37,818 nucleotides of DNA from assembly GCF_001660705.2 (NCBI RefSeq), contig NZ_LYBV02000024.1:1-37818 (forward strand), read 5' to 3'. Source of the DNA: Saccharicrinis aurantiacus. Its GTDB lineage: Bacteria > Bacteroidota > Bacteroidia > Bacteroidales > Marinilabiliaceae. Below the pieces are notes generated by a model. That model saw only the letters and a program-made list of their open reading frames with translations. It was not told the DNA's origin and made no database searches. Of this stretch, positions 7,955 through 17,003 are shown piece after piece. Both the position numbers and the translations under genes were made by a program. The stretch's first letter is position 1. Each line of letters opens with the position of its first letter.

Positions 7955-9076
7955 TTATATGATTCTTTCCTTTTTACGAAATTCGCTTGGCGTATAGCCC
8001 GTAAGCTTTTTAAAAGTAGTATTAAATGCTGTTTTAGAATTAAAGCCCGAATCAAATGCAATAGAAAGCATTGTATTAACATCTTTACTTGGATCAACTA
8101 GAAGTTGCTTTGCATTATCGACCCTATACTTATTAATGAAACTAAAGAAATTTTCATTAAAGCCTTCGTTTATTATATAAGATAGCTGATGTGGAGAAAC
8201 CAACAAACTATCAGCCAATTTTACCAAATTTAAATCATTATCGAGATAAACCTTATCCTCTAGCATGAGTTGATTCAATTTTTGTTTATATACATTTAAG
8301 TCCGCATCTGCGATAAGCTTTCTTTTTTCAATATTTCCAGAAACGTCCTCTTCTATAATAAATTCAATATCATCCTTTTGTTTTTCACTAATAGGGAAAA
8401 GCTCTTTTTGTTTTAAAGAATGGTATCCAATAAAATATACTGTAAACAACAAAAAACTATTGGCAAATAAATTAAGCTGTTCAGAATTAACAACGATACT
8501 ATAAACCGCTATTAAAACACTTATAATGATAACCTGAATAATTATATTCTCGAGCCACTTAAGGTTAAAATCGTTATTATCAGAAGCAAACTCTAAAATA
8601 TTCTTTTGATGCTTGCGCAGTAATACAAAAGAAGCAAAGGAATAATATAACGCTTGAAGTAAAATAATGCTTAAAAGTACGAACTTCAACCATACTGAAT
8701 CTGACAGAAAATAAGTACGCAAGAATACTAATGCTATGAACAGACATGGCAAAAACAAATGAATCAACTGTTGTTTCTTAAAAACAAATTTGATGTTGGT
8801 GAAATGCCATACACACAAATAAAAACTAAACGGCGTAGATCCCTGTATGCCATGCACTAATGACATAACGAATATATTAGGCTCATTAATACCCGCAAAT
8901 TGGAAGATTTCTTCGAGCCAAAAAGATGAGAATAAGATAAGAAATAGCGCAAACCATCTATTTGCTCGCCCGTTTATACTTTGAGGATTTGTTAGTTTGA
9001 TAAAAGCCAGCAACAGTAATCCTCCGAAAATTAATATGACAGCAATATGATTTAAGGTATCTGCAATTATGCCCAT
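7955..9076 (-). CDS. Membrane-anchored AraC-family transcriptional regulator
   Basis: The product is 373 residues from the ATG at 9076; a TTG two codons upstream is also open. Roughly residues 1-230 contain about seven hydrophobic helices (first ADTLNHIAVILIFGGLLLLA). The C-terminal ~100 residues form an AraC/XylS DNA-binding domain with two helix-turn-helix units, LADSLLVSPHQLSYIINEGF and AFDSGFNSKTAFNTTFKKLT, ending TGYTPSEFRKK. Such seven-helix AraC proteins are frequent in Bacteroidota and presumably transmit a membrane or extracellular signal. The protease gene is 53 bases upstream on the same strand, so the two may be co-transcribed. The target genes are unknown. Confidence 0.85.
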   Translation of the reverse strand: MGIIADTLNHIAVILIFGGLLLLAFIKLTNPQSINGRANRWFALFLILFSSFWLEEIFQFAGINEPNIFVMSLVHGIQGSTPFSFYLCVWHFTNIKFVFKKQQLIHLFLPCLFIALVFLRTYFLSDSVWLKFVLLSIILLQALYYSFASFVLLRKHQKNILEFASDNNDFNLKWLENIIIQVIIISVLIAVYSIVVNSEQLNLFANSFLLFTVYFIGYHSLKQKELFPISEKQKDDIEFIIEEDVSGNIEKRKLIADADLNVYKQKLNQLMLEDKVYLDNDLNLVKLADSLLVSPHQLSYIINEGFNENFFSFINKYRVDNAKQLLVDPSKDVNTMLSIAFDSGFNSKTAFNTTFKKLTGYTPSEFRKKERII

Positions 9077-9129
9077 TCTCAAACAATTCTTAACAATTAC
9101 TAATGCAACAAAACCCTATTTAAAACCAA

Positions 9130-11319
9130 CTAATTAGGTTTAGTTTGTTTTACAATTTTTAATGAAAATGTTTTAGAGTCAGTATATAACTTAAGAATAT
9201 AAAGTCCTGAAGGTAAAGCTGGGAAATCAAGTTTTATATCACAGCCCATTAAACCAACTTCGCCGAAATCAAGTTTTTGGCCATTTACACTATACAATTC
9301 ATATCGCTTCACAAAATAATCATTGCTACATACGTGAACTGAATTTGTTGTAAACGGATTGGGTTTAACTACAATACCATCTCCGTCGGGAGTTGGAGTA
9401 ATTGACGTATCACCTGACTCGATAATATCTACTAATGCATCAATCCACAAAGATGTGTTACCAATACCATAATAATCTGAAGCTAACTTCCACTCGCCAT
9501 TATCCTCTAGCATCATTGTATTTGACACCTTTGTTTGCCTATCTTCAACAGTGTGATATACGCTAAAGGTATCAACAACTGATGAAGCATACTCTAACTC
9601 ATACGACACAAAAAAATTACCCTCGATATATATATCTGAATCAAAATCAATATATAATTCCTTATTAGATTTAAGATTACCTACCATAAATTCCTTTTCA
9701 TATTTCAGATTTAATGGAGTTTCATTACCAGTGTATACACTAATCCTAACACTCTGACTTGAGCCAGACACATACTTAGATGGCATAATATAACATCCTC
9801 TCAAATTTGCTTTCTTAATTTGCCCAAACTTCTCTGCATATTTTTTTATTTGAGTAGCATTATGCCCTGTAATATATCCAAAGCCATCTGAAGGTCGTGT
9901 ATTTCCATGCAGATTACCAAATTCAACATTTGATATCCTATCATAAGCATCATTACCATATGGATCAATACCTACAACACTTTGCGCTCCTGTATTATCA
10001 GGATCTAAATATGCCTTCAGTTTATTAGATTGTGTAGAACTCGAATCCCAAGCTCTATTGAAACGCACAAAATAATCGTTTACAGAATTTGCACAACTAG
10101 CCGCACCTCCAGATAAAATACCCACTAAAAGCTTGTTGGCATCAAATAAGCCACAGCCCGATGAACCTCCTTCCGTAGTTCCTGAGTCCCACTCCTCAAC
10201 ATGCCAATGCATATCGTCATCCCATGGTGGTGAATTAAATGTTATTTTATTCAATTCATTAAGTGCTGTACATATTTTTTTAACATCTCCCTTTGGATGA
10301 TGGATTGCCGCAAATGGGGCAATTGGTTGATCTACTAAAGACCATCCTACAAAATAAGGACGGTATGATTTGGGTGGCATCTCAGATAATTCCAGTAGGG
10401 CATAATCTTTATTTGTAACAATACATTTCATTTCTGCACCAGAGACTGACAAACTACCAACTACCATAGATTTATCGCCTTCAATTATAGAACTACAATG
10501 TGGTGTTTCGTAATTAAATAAAAAGACTGTTTTATCGTTAAATGGATCTCCTGTAAAACAATGACCTGCTGTAATTACATAAGGTAATACAGAATCTGAA
10601 GTATTATTAATTAAGGTGGCAGTACAATATTCAGTACCATTTACGATCATTCGCATTACCCCACGCTTAATGTCTTCTACCCCTTCAATATCACTGCAAC
10701 TTACGTTTACATTACAACTTTGCGAATCACCGAACCATCCAACTTTCTCATCATATTTTAAAATACCCACATAATCGTGATTTACAGATCCAATTAGCAA
10801 TTCGCCTTCAAAATCTGCATCTAGTGGTTCTTGATATTCAATAATAATAGTATCACCAACGATAGGACTAGTAGCTAAAACACCATTCTCTTTATTATTA
10901 GCACTAGTAAATGCCCCTTTTATATCCGACCTATCGTTGTTATATAAAAACAATTTCGCTCCATTAGGTAAAACATACCTATCAAAAATAAGGTTTATTG
11001 AGTATGCCCCAGGGGATGTGATCTCTAACTGCCATACCCTATAATTTCCATCAATATGCCAACTCCCTGAATTTTGGGGCGTATAATCAACCTCAAACCC
11101 ATGCGCAAATGTGATAGATTCTTGTTTCTCCATTGAAGATAGAGCTTGCTGCTTTAGGTTCGAATTTGTTACATAATTCAAAACCTTTAAATTATCACTA
11201 GAGTTAAACTTTAATGATCCATTCCTCAAAGGTGTACCTCCACTAGAGATTTGAGCTATGGTGCTCACAGGAAAAAAAATGATGTACAAAAGAAATACAG
11301 CAGAATATATGATTCTCAT
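9130..11319 (-). CDS. Secreted trypsin-like serine endopeptidase with type IX secretion signal
   Basis: The 729-residue protein starts with a Sec signal peptide (MRIIYSAVFLLYIIFFPVSTIAQ). A chymotrypsin-fold region holds the likely triad: His in YVITAGHCF (about 252), Asp in TNKDYALLEL (about 305) and Ser in TTEGGSSGCGLFD (about 387). The region resembles lysyl/glutamyl endopeptidases, including a Cys-rich SQSCNVNVSCSD segment before it. Residues near 460-640 form an accessory beta domain. The last ~75 residues (KPNPFTTNSVHV ... PSGLYILKLYTDSKTFSLKIV) match a type A T9SS sorting domain, so it should be exported across the outer membrane and the tail removed. Probable role: extracellular protein breakdown for amino-acid fermentation. 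Cleavage specificity is uncertain. Confidence 0.88.
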   Translation of the reverse strand: MRIIYSAVFLLYIIFFPVSTIAQISSGGTPLRNGSLKFNSSDNLKVLNYVTNSNLKQQALSSMEKQESITFAHGFEVDYTPQNSGSWHIDGNYRVWQLEITSPGAYSINLIFDRYVLPNGAKLFLYNNDRSDIKGAFTSANNKENGVLATSPIVGDTIIIEYQEPLDADFEGELLIGSVNHDYVGILKYDEKVGWFGDSQSCNVNVSCSDIEGVEDIKRGVMRMIVNGTEYCTATLINNTSDSVLPYVITAGHCFTGDPFNDKTVFLFNYETPHCSSIIEGDKSMVVGSLSVSGAEMKCIVTNKDYALLELSEMPPKSYRPYFVGWSLVDQPIAPFAAIHHPKGDVKKICTALNELNKITFNSPPWDDDMHWHVEEWDSGTTEGGSSGCGLFDANKLLVGILSGGAASCANSVNDYFVRFNRAWDSSSTQSNKLKAYLDPDNTGAQSVVGIDPYGNDAYDRISNVEFGNLHGNTRPSDGFGYITGHNATQIKKYAEKFGQIKKANLRGCYIMPSKYVSGSSQSVRISVYTGNETPLNLKYEKEFMVGNLKSNKELYIDFDSDIYIEGNFFVSYELEYASSVVDTFSVYHTVEDRQTKVSNTMMLEDNGEWKLASDYYGIGNTSLWIDALVDIIESGDTSITPTPDGDGIVVKPNPFTTNSVHVCSNDYFVKRYELYSVNGQKLDFGEVGLMGCDIKLDFPALPSGLYILKLYTDSKTFSLKIVKQTKPN

Positions 11320-11512
11320 CCTTATTTATTATCAATACTTGATTAGAATTTTACTTATTGAGCAATAGGTATAAATTAAGCATAAAACACAACAGCGATA
11401 ACACTTATATAAACTGAATACTCAATTGCAAGGCTTAAATATACAATAGATTATTAAAATTTTTCTCAAAAATATGATATACAAATCAAAAATTACAACT
11501 GAGTCTGTACAA

Positions 11513-11542
11513 CAAAGCCAATGAAACAATCCATTGGCTTTG
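11513..11542 (-). terminator. Terminator of the pta-ackA-ptb-buk operon
   Basis: CAAAGCCAATG (11513-11523) pairs perfectly over 11 bp with CATTGGCTTTG (11532-11542) around an 8-base loop, 20 bases after the buk stop. The following T-run on the minus strand is weak (TTTGTTGT). Confidence 0.7.
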
Positions 11543-11561
11543 ACTAAAATTAATAATTTGA

Positions 11562-12638
11562 TTACTTATATATCTTCGTCTCCACTTTATTTTGAAGAAC
11601 CATAAGTGCATTCTGCATTAAAGCAGTCATTTCATCCTCCCCAGGGTAAACAGCAACTGGAGCAATAAAATCGACCATATCTTTAATATAATTAACTACG
11701 TATTCAGAATGCGCAATACCACCAGTAAGAATAATCCCGTTTATTTTTCCTTTTAGAACTGTAGCACATCCTCCGATAGTTTTACCAATTTGATAACACA
11801 TGGCACTCAAAACAAGCTCAGCTTGCTTATCTCCTTTTTCAATACGCTGAACTACATCATAAGCTTGATTCGTTCCTAAGTGAGCCACCAAACCACCTTT
11901 ACCATTCACCATTTTTTTCATTTCCTCATACGTATAGTCGCCACTATAACAGGCCTTAATAATAGCGCCTGTTGGTAGTGTTCCGGCACGTTCTGGTGAA
12001 AATGGGCCATAACCCTCCAAAGCATTATTTACATCAATTACCTTTCCTTGTTTATGTGCTCCTACAGAAACTCCACCACCCATGTGAGCAACAATCAGGT
12101 TTAATTCTTCGTAAACAAAACCTCTTGTTTTAGCAAATACTCTAGCTACTGCTTTTTGATTAAGGGCGTGAAAAATAGAACGTCGTGGCATATCTGGATT
12201 ACCTGTAATACGAGCTACATCTTCTAACTCATCTACCACTACAGGGTCGGTAATGAAAGCTCTAGCTCCGGGTAAACTTTTGGCAATATCATCGGCAATT
12301 AAACCTCCAAGATTACTTGCATGCTCACCCATAACCCCTTTGATCAAATCGTGCTTTAAAGCCTCATTAACCTCATAAACACCCGATTCAATAGGCTTAA
12401 CAAGACCACCTCTACCTACAACTGCATTAATTTTTTCAATATCAATGTCCGCCTGAATTAATTCATTTAAAATTACTTCCTTCCTAAATTCAAATTGATC
12501 TGTTATTGATGCAAATTGATCAAGATCAGTATTTGAATGATTAATACTTTTAAGAAAAATTGATCTTTCATTATCAAACACAGCAATTTTGGTAGATGTT
12601 GATCCGGGATTAATTGCTAAAATTCTAAAATTATCCAT
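11562..12638 (-). CDS. buk: Butyrate kinase (or branched-chain carboxylate kinase)
   Basis: This is a 358-residue member of the acetokinase family with butyrate-kinase length. It makes ATP and butyrate (or isobutyrate/isovalerate) from the acyl phosphate. Sequence marks are the N-terminal phosphate loop INPGSTSTKIAVF, the central AHMGGGVSVGAHKQGKVIDV, and the C-terminal GKINGIILTGGIAHSEYV. It is the last gene of the operon, 51 bases downstream of ptb and followed by a hairpin. Pairing with Ptb fixes the pathway; the true substrate chain cannot be told from sequence, and in amino-acid fermenters branched acids are equally likely. Confidence 0.93.
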   Translation of the reverse strand: MDNFRILAINPGSTSTKIAVFDNERSIFLKSINHSNTDLDQFASITDQFEFRKEVILNELIQADIDIEKINAVVGRGGLVKPIESGVYEVNEALKHDLIKGVMGEHASNLGGLIADDIAKSLPGARAFITDPVVVDELEDVARITGNPDMPRRSIFHALNQKAVARVFAKTRGFVYEELNLIVAHMGGGVSVGAHKQGKVIDVNNALEGYGPFSPERAGTLPTGAIIKACYSGDYTYEEMKKMVNGKGGLVAHLGTNQAYDVVQRIEKGDKQAELVLSAMCYQIGKTIGGCATVLKGKINGIILTGGIAHSEYVVNYIKDMVDFIAPVAVYPGEDEMTALMQNALMVLQNKVETKIYK

Positions 12639-12689
12639 TTATCGAGTTTATTTATCTGAGTTTTTGTCTTAATAATCTGTTAGAACTAT

Positions 12690-13586
12690 CTATGCTAAAG
12701 CTGCCAACAAAATACTATAGTATTTTGATTCATCTGAATCGCTACGAGAGGTTAATACGATTGGTGCTGATGCCCCTAAAACTATTGATGCTACCTTCGC
12801 TTTTGCAAAAAACACCAAAGATTTATATAGCACATTTCCCACCTCAATATCGGGCATTAGCAAAATATCGGTATCTCCTGCCACAGCACTTTTAATATTC
12901 TTATGCTTGGCACTCTCAAAACTTACAGCGTTATCAAAAGCTAAAGGTCCGTCAATTATACAGTTCTTAATTTGATCGCGCTGTTGCATTTTTGATAATA
13001 ATGCAGCATCTAATGTTGCTTGCATATTTTCATTAACCATCTCTATTGCTCCCAAAATAGCAACTTTTGGTTTTGGAATACCCATCTTATTTAAATAGGC
13101 TACTGAATTATTAACGATATGAATTTTATCTTTCAAGTTTGGTGCAATATTCATTGCCACATCCGTAACTCCAATAAGTTTATGGTAAGTACCTACCTCG
13201 AATAAAGCAAAATGTGATAACAAACTACTCTTTCTCAAACCCCACTCTCGGTTTAAAACCCCTTTTAATAATACTGGAGTTGCCACCTTCCCTTTCATTA
13301 GTGTATGCGCCTCTCCATCATGAACTAATGACACGGCAATTTTAACACACTTCTCATGATCTGACTCATCGATAAAACGAGCTCCTGTAAAATCATAATT
13401 ATTAGCTTCTATAATTTCCTTTGTCAATTTCTCATCTCCAATTAAAATTGGTTTAATTATTCCCAATTGATAAGCTCGATGGACTGCATCTAAAGAATTG
13501 GAATCTTGCGAAACTGCTAACGCAAGAGTTCTACAAAGGCTATTTTTTATAATAAGCTGCTCTAAATCTGATAATTTCTTAAACAT
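12690..13586 (-). CDS. ptb: Phosphate butyryltransferase
   Basis: The 298-residue protein belongs to the PTA/PTB family and exchanges CoA for phosphate on butyryl-CoA or branched acyl-CoA, making the acyl phosphate that Buk uses. Recognisable parts are GKVATPVLLKGVLNREWGLR, LIGVTDVAMNIAPNL and the end with MPDIEVGNVLYKSLVFFA followed by GASAPIVLTSRSDSDESKY, matching Ptb more than Pta. The frame is open to a GTG at 13592, but the ATG at 13586 (MFKKLSDLEQL) gives the conventional start. A long hairpin with a T-run ends about a dozen bases before this start, so expression may be uncoupled from ackA upstream. Confidence 0.92.
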   Translation of the reverse strand: MFKKLSDLEQLIIKNSLCRTLALAVSQDSNSLDAVHRAYQLGIIKPILIGDEKLTKEIIEANNYDFTGARFIDESDHEKCVKIAVSLVHDGEAHTLMKGKVATPVLLKGVLNREWGLRKSSLLSHFALFEVGTYHKLIGVTDVAMNIAPNLKDKIHIVNNSVAYLNKMGIPKPKVAILGAIEMVNENMQATLDAALLSKMQQRDQIKNCIIDGPLAFDNAVSFESAKHKNIKSAVAGDTDILLMPDIEVGNVLYKSLVFFAKAKVASIVLGASAPIVLTSRSDSDESKYYSILLAALA

Positions 13587-13597
13587 AGGCACAAATA

Positions 13598-13714
13598 AAA
13601 AAGACTACTAAATTTTACGATTTTGCTGTGATTCTAATTGTTAAAAGTACTAATGAATAGTATAATAACAACTAATATTTATCACGTAAAAATGTAAAAC
13701 CTAGTAGTCTTTTT
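13598..13714 (-). terminator. Long terminator-like hairpin between ackA and ptb
   Basis: AAAAAGACTACTA (13598-13610) is fully complementary to TAGTAGTCTTTTT (13702-13714). After a 2-base mismatch, TTTTAC (13613-13618) pairs with GTAAAA (13694-13699), and GTGAT/ATCAC and TTGTTA/TAACAA pairs extend it inward. Read on the minus strand, the stem ends in TCTTTTTTATTT just before the ptb start. It could be an internal terminator or attenuator. Confidence 0.6.
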
Positions 13715-13733
13715 GTAAAACTTGAGCCTTAGC

Positions 13734-14951
13734 TTACCTGTTTGCTAATTCTTCAACGATTTGCTTCGTATCTTTAGCTATAACCATCTCTTCATCAGTA
13801 GGAACAACCATAACGGTTACTTTACTATCTGGTTTACTTATAGTAGTCTCTTCACTAAATAGCTTGTCGTTCTTCTCAACATCAAATTCTAATCCCATAT
13901 ATTCGAGATCAGCACAAACATCACGACGCACATAAAACGCATTTTCGCCTATACCTCCTGTAAAGATAATGATATCAATACCGCCCATAGCAGCGGCATA
14001 AGAACCAATAAATTTCTTAATTCGGTAAGTATACATATCCAAACCTAATTTGGCACGATCGTTACCCGCCTCTATAGCAGCAGTAATTTCACGCATATCA
14101 GAAGATACACCTGTTACGCCAAGCATACCACTCTGCTTATTAAATAGGATACTTGCCGATTTAGTACCAATTACTTCCTTATCCATAATGAATGTAGCAG
14201 CACCGATATCTAAATCACCAGCTCTTGTACCCATCATTAAACCTTCTAACGGAGTAAAACCCATTGAAGTATCAACAGATTCTCCATCTTTAATGGCTGC
14301 AATAGATGCGCCATTACCTAGGTGACAAGAAATAATTTTTTGAGACTTATAATCAACACCCAATAGTTCACAAGCGCGAGCCGAAACATATTTATGACTT
14401 GTACCATGAAAACCATAACGACGAACGCCATATTTCTGATATAATGAATTAGGAATGGCATACATATAAGCATGCTTTGGCATTGTTTGGTGGAATGCTG
14501 TATCAAATACACCAACCTGAGGTACATGAGGTAATAATTGCTCGATAGCCTCAATACCTTTTAAGTTTGGTGGATTATGAAGAGGTGCTAACTCTATACA
14601 CTCATTCATTTTCTCTATTACCTCGTTGGTAATAAACACACTAGAGTTGAAAGTCTCTCCCCCGTGTACAACCCTGTGACCTACAGCATCAATTTCTTCT
14701 AATTTAGAAATACAACCATGCTTATCACTTGACAATACACCTAGTATATAATCAATTCCCGTTTGGTGATCTAAGATCTCACCTTCTAATAAAACTTTTT
14801 CTCCATTTTCTTTTTCGTGCTTTAAAAAAGAACCTTTTAGTGCAATTTTTTCAATTGCTCCTTTGGCCATCACTTCATGACCATTGTCATTCATATCGAA
14901 CAACTGATATTTAATAGATGAACTACCGCAGTTTAAAACTAATATTTTCAT
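13734..14951 (-). CDS. ackA: Acetate kinase
   Basis: The 405-residue protein has the normal AckA length and motifs: VLNCGSSSIKYQLFD at the N-terminus, VGHRVVHGG, VFDTAFHQTMP, the ISCHLGNGASIAAI nucleotide/phosphate region, GFTPLEGLMMGTRAGDLD and FTGGIGENA near the C-terminus. It converts acetyl phosphate and ADP to acetate and ATP, partnering with Pta encoded two genes upstream. It lies 53 bases downstream of the 3-hydroxyacyl-CoA dehydrogenase-like gene. A long hairpin separates it from ptb. Function assignment is firm. Confidence 0.97.
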   Translation of the reverse strand: MKILVLNCGSSSIKYQLFDMNDNGHEVMAKGAIEKIALKGSFLKHEKENGEKVLLEGEILDHQTGIDYILGVLSSDKHGCISKLEEIDAVGHRVVHGGETFNSSVFITNEVIEKMNECIELAPLHNPPNLKGIEAIEQLLPHVPQVGVFDTAFHQTMPKHAYMYAIPNSLYQKYGVRRYGFHGTSHKYVSARACELLGVDYKSQKIISCHLGNGASIAAIKDGESVDTSMGFTPLEGLMMGTRAGDLDIGAATFIMDKEVIGTKSASILFNKQSGMLGVTGVSSDMREITAAIEAGNDRAKLGLDMYTYRIKKFIGSYAAAMGGIDIIIFTGGIGENAFYVRRDVCADLEYMGLEFDVEKNDKLFSEETTISKPDSKVTVMVVPTDEEMVIAKDTKQIVEELANR

Positions 14952-15004
14952 TGTAACAAATTCTTTGTGAGTATAAATGGGATAATGATTTCGGATAAAT
15001 AATA

Positions 15005-15967
15005 TTATTCTCCTATTATTTTTCCTTGTTCATCGTACTTATAAAAACCTTCACCCGTGAGTTTGCCTAAATGCTTAGCACGAACTAAACGCTTTATAAG
15101 TGGTGATGGCTTATACTTACTATTTCCAAATTCCTCATAAAGATTATCCATCCATTTCGAAATCTTACTTAAACCAATGATATCTGCTGTTTCAAATGGT
15201 CCGAAACGCATTCCTAAACCAACCTGCATTGTTTTATCGATATTAGCCTTAGTTGCTACACCTTCCATAAAGGTTTGGCAAGCCTCGTTTAACAATGTTA
15301 CGTACAAACGAACACTTACTAAGCCAGCTGATTCCTCTACCGGAATTACATCTCTATTAATGAGCTTAACAAAAGTACATACCTTAGAGTACACCTCTTC
15401 AGAAGTGTATAATCCTTTTACTACCTCAATAATTTTTGCCTCAGGAGATGTTACAAAGAAGTGTAAACTAATACAGCGCTCAGGCTTCTTCATTTCAGAA
15501 GCTAATTCTGTAATAATAATTGTTGTAGAGTTGGTTGCTATTATTGTATCTTCTCTAACAATCTCTTCAACCTTTGTAAACACCTCTTTGCGAGCATCTA
15601 TACTTCTCGAACCTGTTTGATCGTCAGATCTAATGGCCTCAATTACAAAATCACAATCTGCCAAATCTTTATAATCCATCGTACCTTTAATACGACTCAT
15701 GATAGCTTTTTTCTCGCTAGAAGTTAAACCCCAGCCTTCAATTCTATCATCTAATTCAGTACTTATATTGGTAATTGCAGTTGTTATTTTTTCTTCAGAA
15801 AGTTCAAGAAAAACCACTTCCATGCCGTGCCAACTTGCAATGCGCGCAATAGATTGTCCTTCTTTGCCACAACCAATTACTCCAACCTTAGAAAAAAGAG
15901 TTGTGCTTTTCTTCTTTTTAGAACTTAGTGCATACCTTTCAATAGGTTCTACTAATATTTCAGCCAT
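15005..15967 (-). CDS. 3-hydroxyacyl-CoA dehydrogenase family protein, divergent active site
   Basis: The 320-residue protein has an N-terminal NAD-binding Rossmann fold (VGVIGCGKEGQSIARIASWHG, about residues 28-48) after a ~25-residue lysine-rich lead (SSKKKKS). The C-terminal half has the HCDH-type helical domain (MRFGPFETADIIGLSKI, LGKLTGEGFYKYDEQ). This is the layout of 3-hydroxybutyryl-CoA dehydrogenase, which would make it the reducing step towards butyryl-CoA. His of LHFF (about 168) and the following Glu (IIEV) remain. However, the usual HFFNP reads HFFVT and the usual VNR reads SVR, losing both conserved Asn residues. It sits between pta and ackA. It could be an enzyme with a changed substrate, or a weak one; I do not assign a symbol. 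Confidence 0.8.
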   Translation of the reverse strand: MAEILVEPIERYALSSKKKKSTTLFSKVGVIGCGKEGQSIARIASWHGMEVVFLELSEEKITTAITNISTELDDRIEGWGLTSSEKKAIMSRIKGTMDYKDLADCDFVIEAIRSDDQTGSRSIDARKEVFTKVEEIVREDTIIATNSTTIIITELASEMKKPERCISLHFFVTSPEAKIIEVVKGLYTSEEVYSKVCTFVKLINRDVIPVEESAGLVSVRLYVTLLNEACQTFMEGVATKANIDKTMQVGLGMRFGPFETADIIGLSKISKWMDNLYEEFGNSKYKPSPLIKRLVRAKHLGKLTGEGFYKYDEQGKIIGE

Positions 15968-15998
15968 TATATATAGTATTTATTGATTCAAACTTAAA

Positions 15999-17003
15999 TT
16001 ATACAAGCCCTGCAGCTTGCGTTGCTGTGATGGCAACCAAATTTACAATATCACTTACAGAACATCCTCTTGATAAATCATTAATTGGCGCTGCCATCCC
16101 TTGCAAAACAGGACCAATTGCTTCAGCTCCAGCCATACGCTGTACTAATTTGTAAGAAATATTACCTGTTTCTAAAGTTGGAAATACTAATACATTAGCC
16201 TTACCAGCAATTTCACTATCCGGAGCCTTAGATTTACCAATGGCTGGGATAATTGCAGCATCAGCTTGCATTTCACCATCAATTTTCATTTCAGGAGCCA
16301 TTTTCTGAGCCAACTCAGTAGCTTCTCTTACTTTATCAACCATCTCGTGTTTAGCACTACCTTTAGTAGAAAAGCTTAACATGGCAATTCTAGGCTCTAT
16401 TCCTGCAATTGACTTGGTTGTTTTTCCTGTAGTAACTGCAATCTCTGCCAATTCACTTGCTGTTGGATTTGGATGAACCGCACAATCTGCAAAAACCATC
16501 ATGCCGTTATCACCAAACTCTTTATCTTTCATTATCATGATAAAAGCTCCTGATACAACACTGATACCAGGCAATGTTTTAACAATCTGAAATGCAGGAC
16601 GCAAAACATCTCCTGTTGCATTTAATGCGCCTGCCACTTCTCCATCAGCATCACCATTTTTTATCATTAGTGTTGCCAAATAAAGTGGATCTTCAACTAA
16701 GGTAGCCGCCTTCTCCTCTGTTAAACCCTTACTTCTTCTGAGTTCTAGCAAAAGATTTATGTAATCTTCTTTTTTATCATGAGATAAAGGATTAACCACT
16801 GTTGCTTTTTCTATATTATCCAATCCATATTTAGCTTTACTCTCTGCAATTACTTCTGGATTACCTATCAAGATAATATTTGCAAAACCTTCACCAATTA
16901 TGATATCTGCAGCCTTTAACGTTCTTTCTTCTTCCCCTTCTGGAAGAACAATTGTTTTTTTATTTGCTTTCGCCTTTGCCTTTAGTTGATTAATAAATTC
17001 CAT
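15999..17003 (-). CDS. pta: Phosphate acetyltransferase
   Basis: This 334-residue enzyme is the short Pta form with only the catalytic PTA/PTB domain and no N-terminal DRTGG/BioD-like extension. It interconverts acetyl-CoA and acetyl phosphate. Typical stretches are IVLPEGEEERTLKAADII near the start, VAGALNATGDVLRPAFQIVK, the MLSFSTKGSAKHEMVDKV segment and the C-terminal GMAAPINDLSRGCSVSDIVN. It is the first gene of the pta-hcdh-ackA-ptb-buk run, with 31 bases to the next gene. The promoter must lie in the 381-base gap upstream. Confidence 0.96.
   Translation of the reverse strand: MEFINQLKAKAKANKKTIVLPEGEEERTLKAADIIIGEGFANIILIGNPEVIAESKAKYGLDNIEKATVVNPLSHDKKEDYINLLLELRRSKGLTEEKAATLVEDPLYLATLMIKNGDADGEVAGALNATGDVLRPAFQIVKTLPGISVVSGAFIMIMKDKEFGDNGMMVFADCAVHPNPTASELAEIAVTTGKTTKSIAGIEPRIAMLSFSTKGSAKHEMVDKVREATELAQKMAPEMKIDGEMQADAAIIPAIGKSKAPDSEIAGKANVLVFPTLETGNISYKLVQRMAGAEAIGPVLQGMAAPINDLSRGCSVSDIVNLVAITATQAAGLV

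Noticed and set aside
7909-8097. Minus-strand open frame overlapping the end of the AraC gene
   Set aside because: It overlaps the real AraC coding frame in another frame and has no independent features.
14050-14325. Plus-strand open frame inside ackA
   Set aside because: It is the antisense shadow of a well-conserved ackA region.
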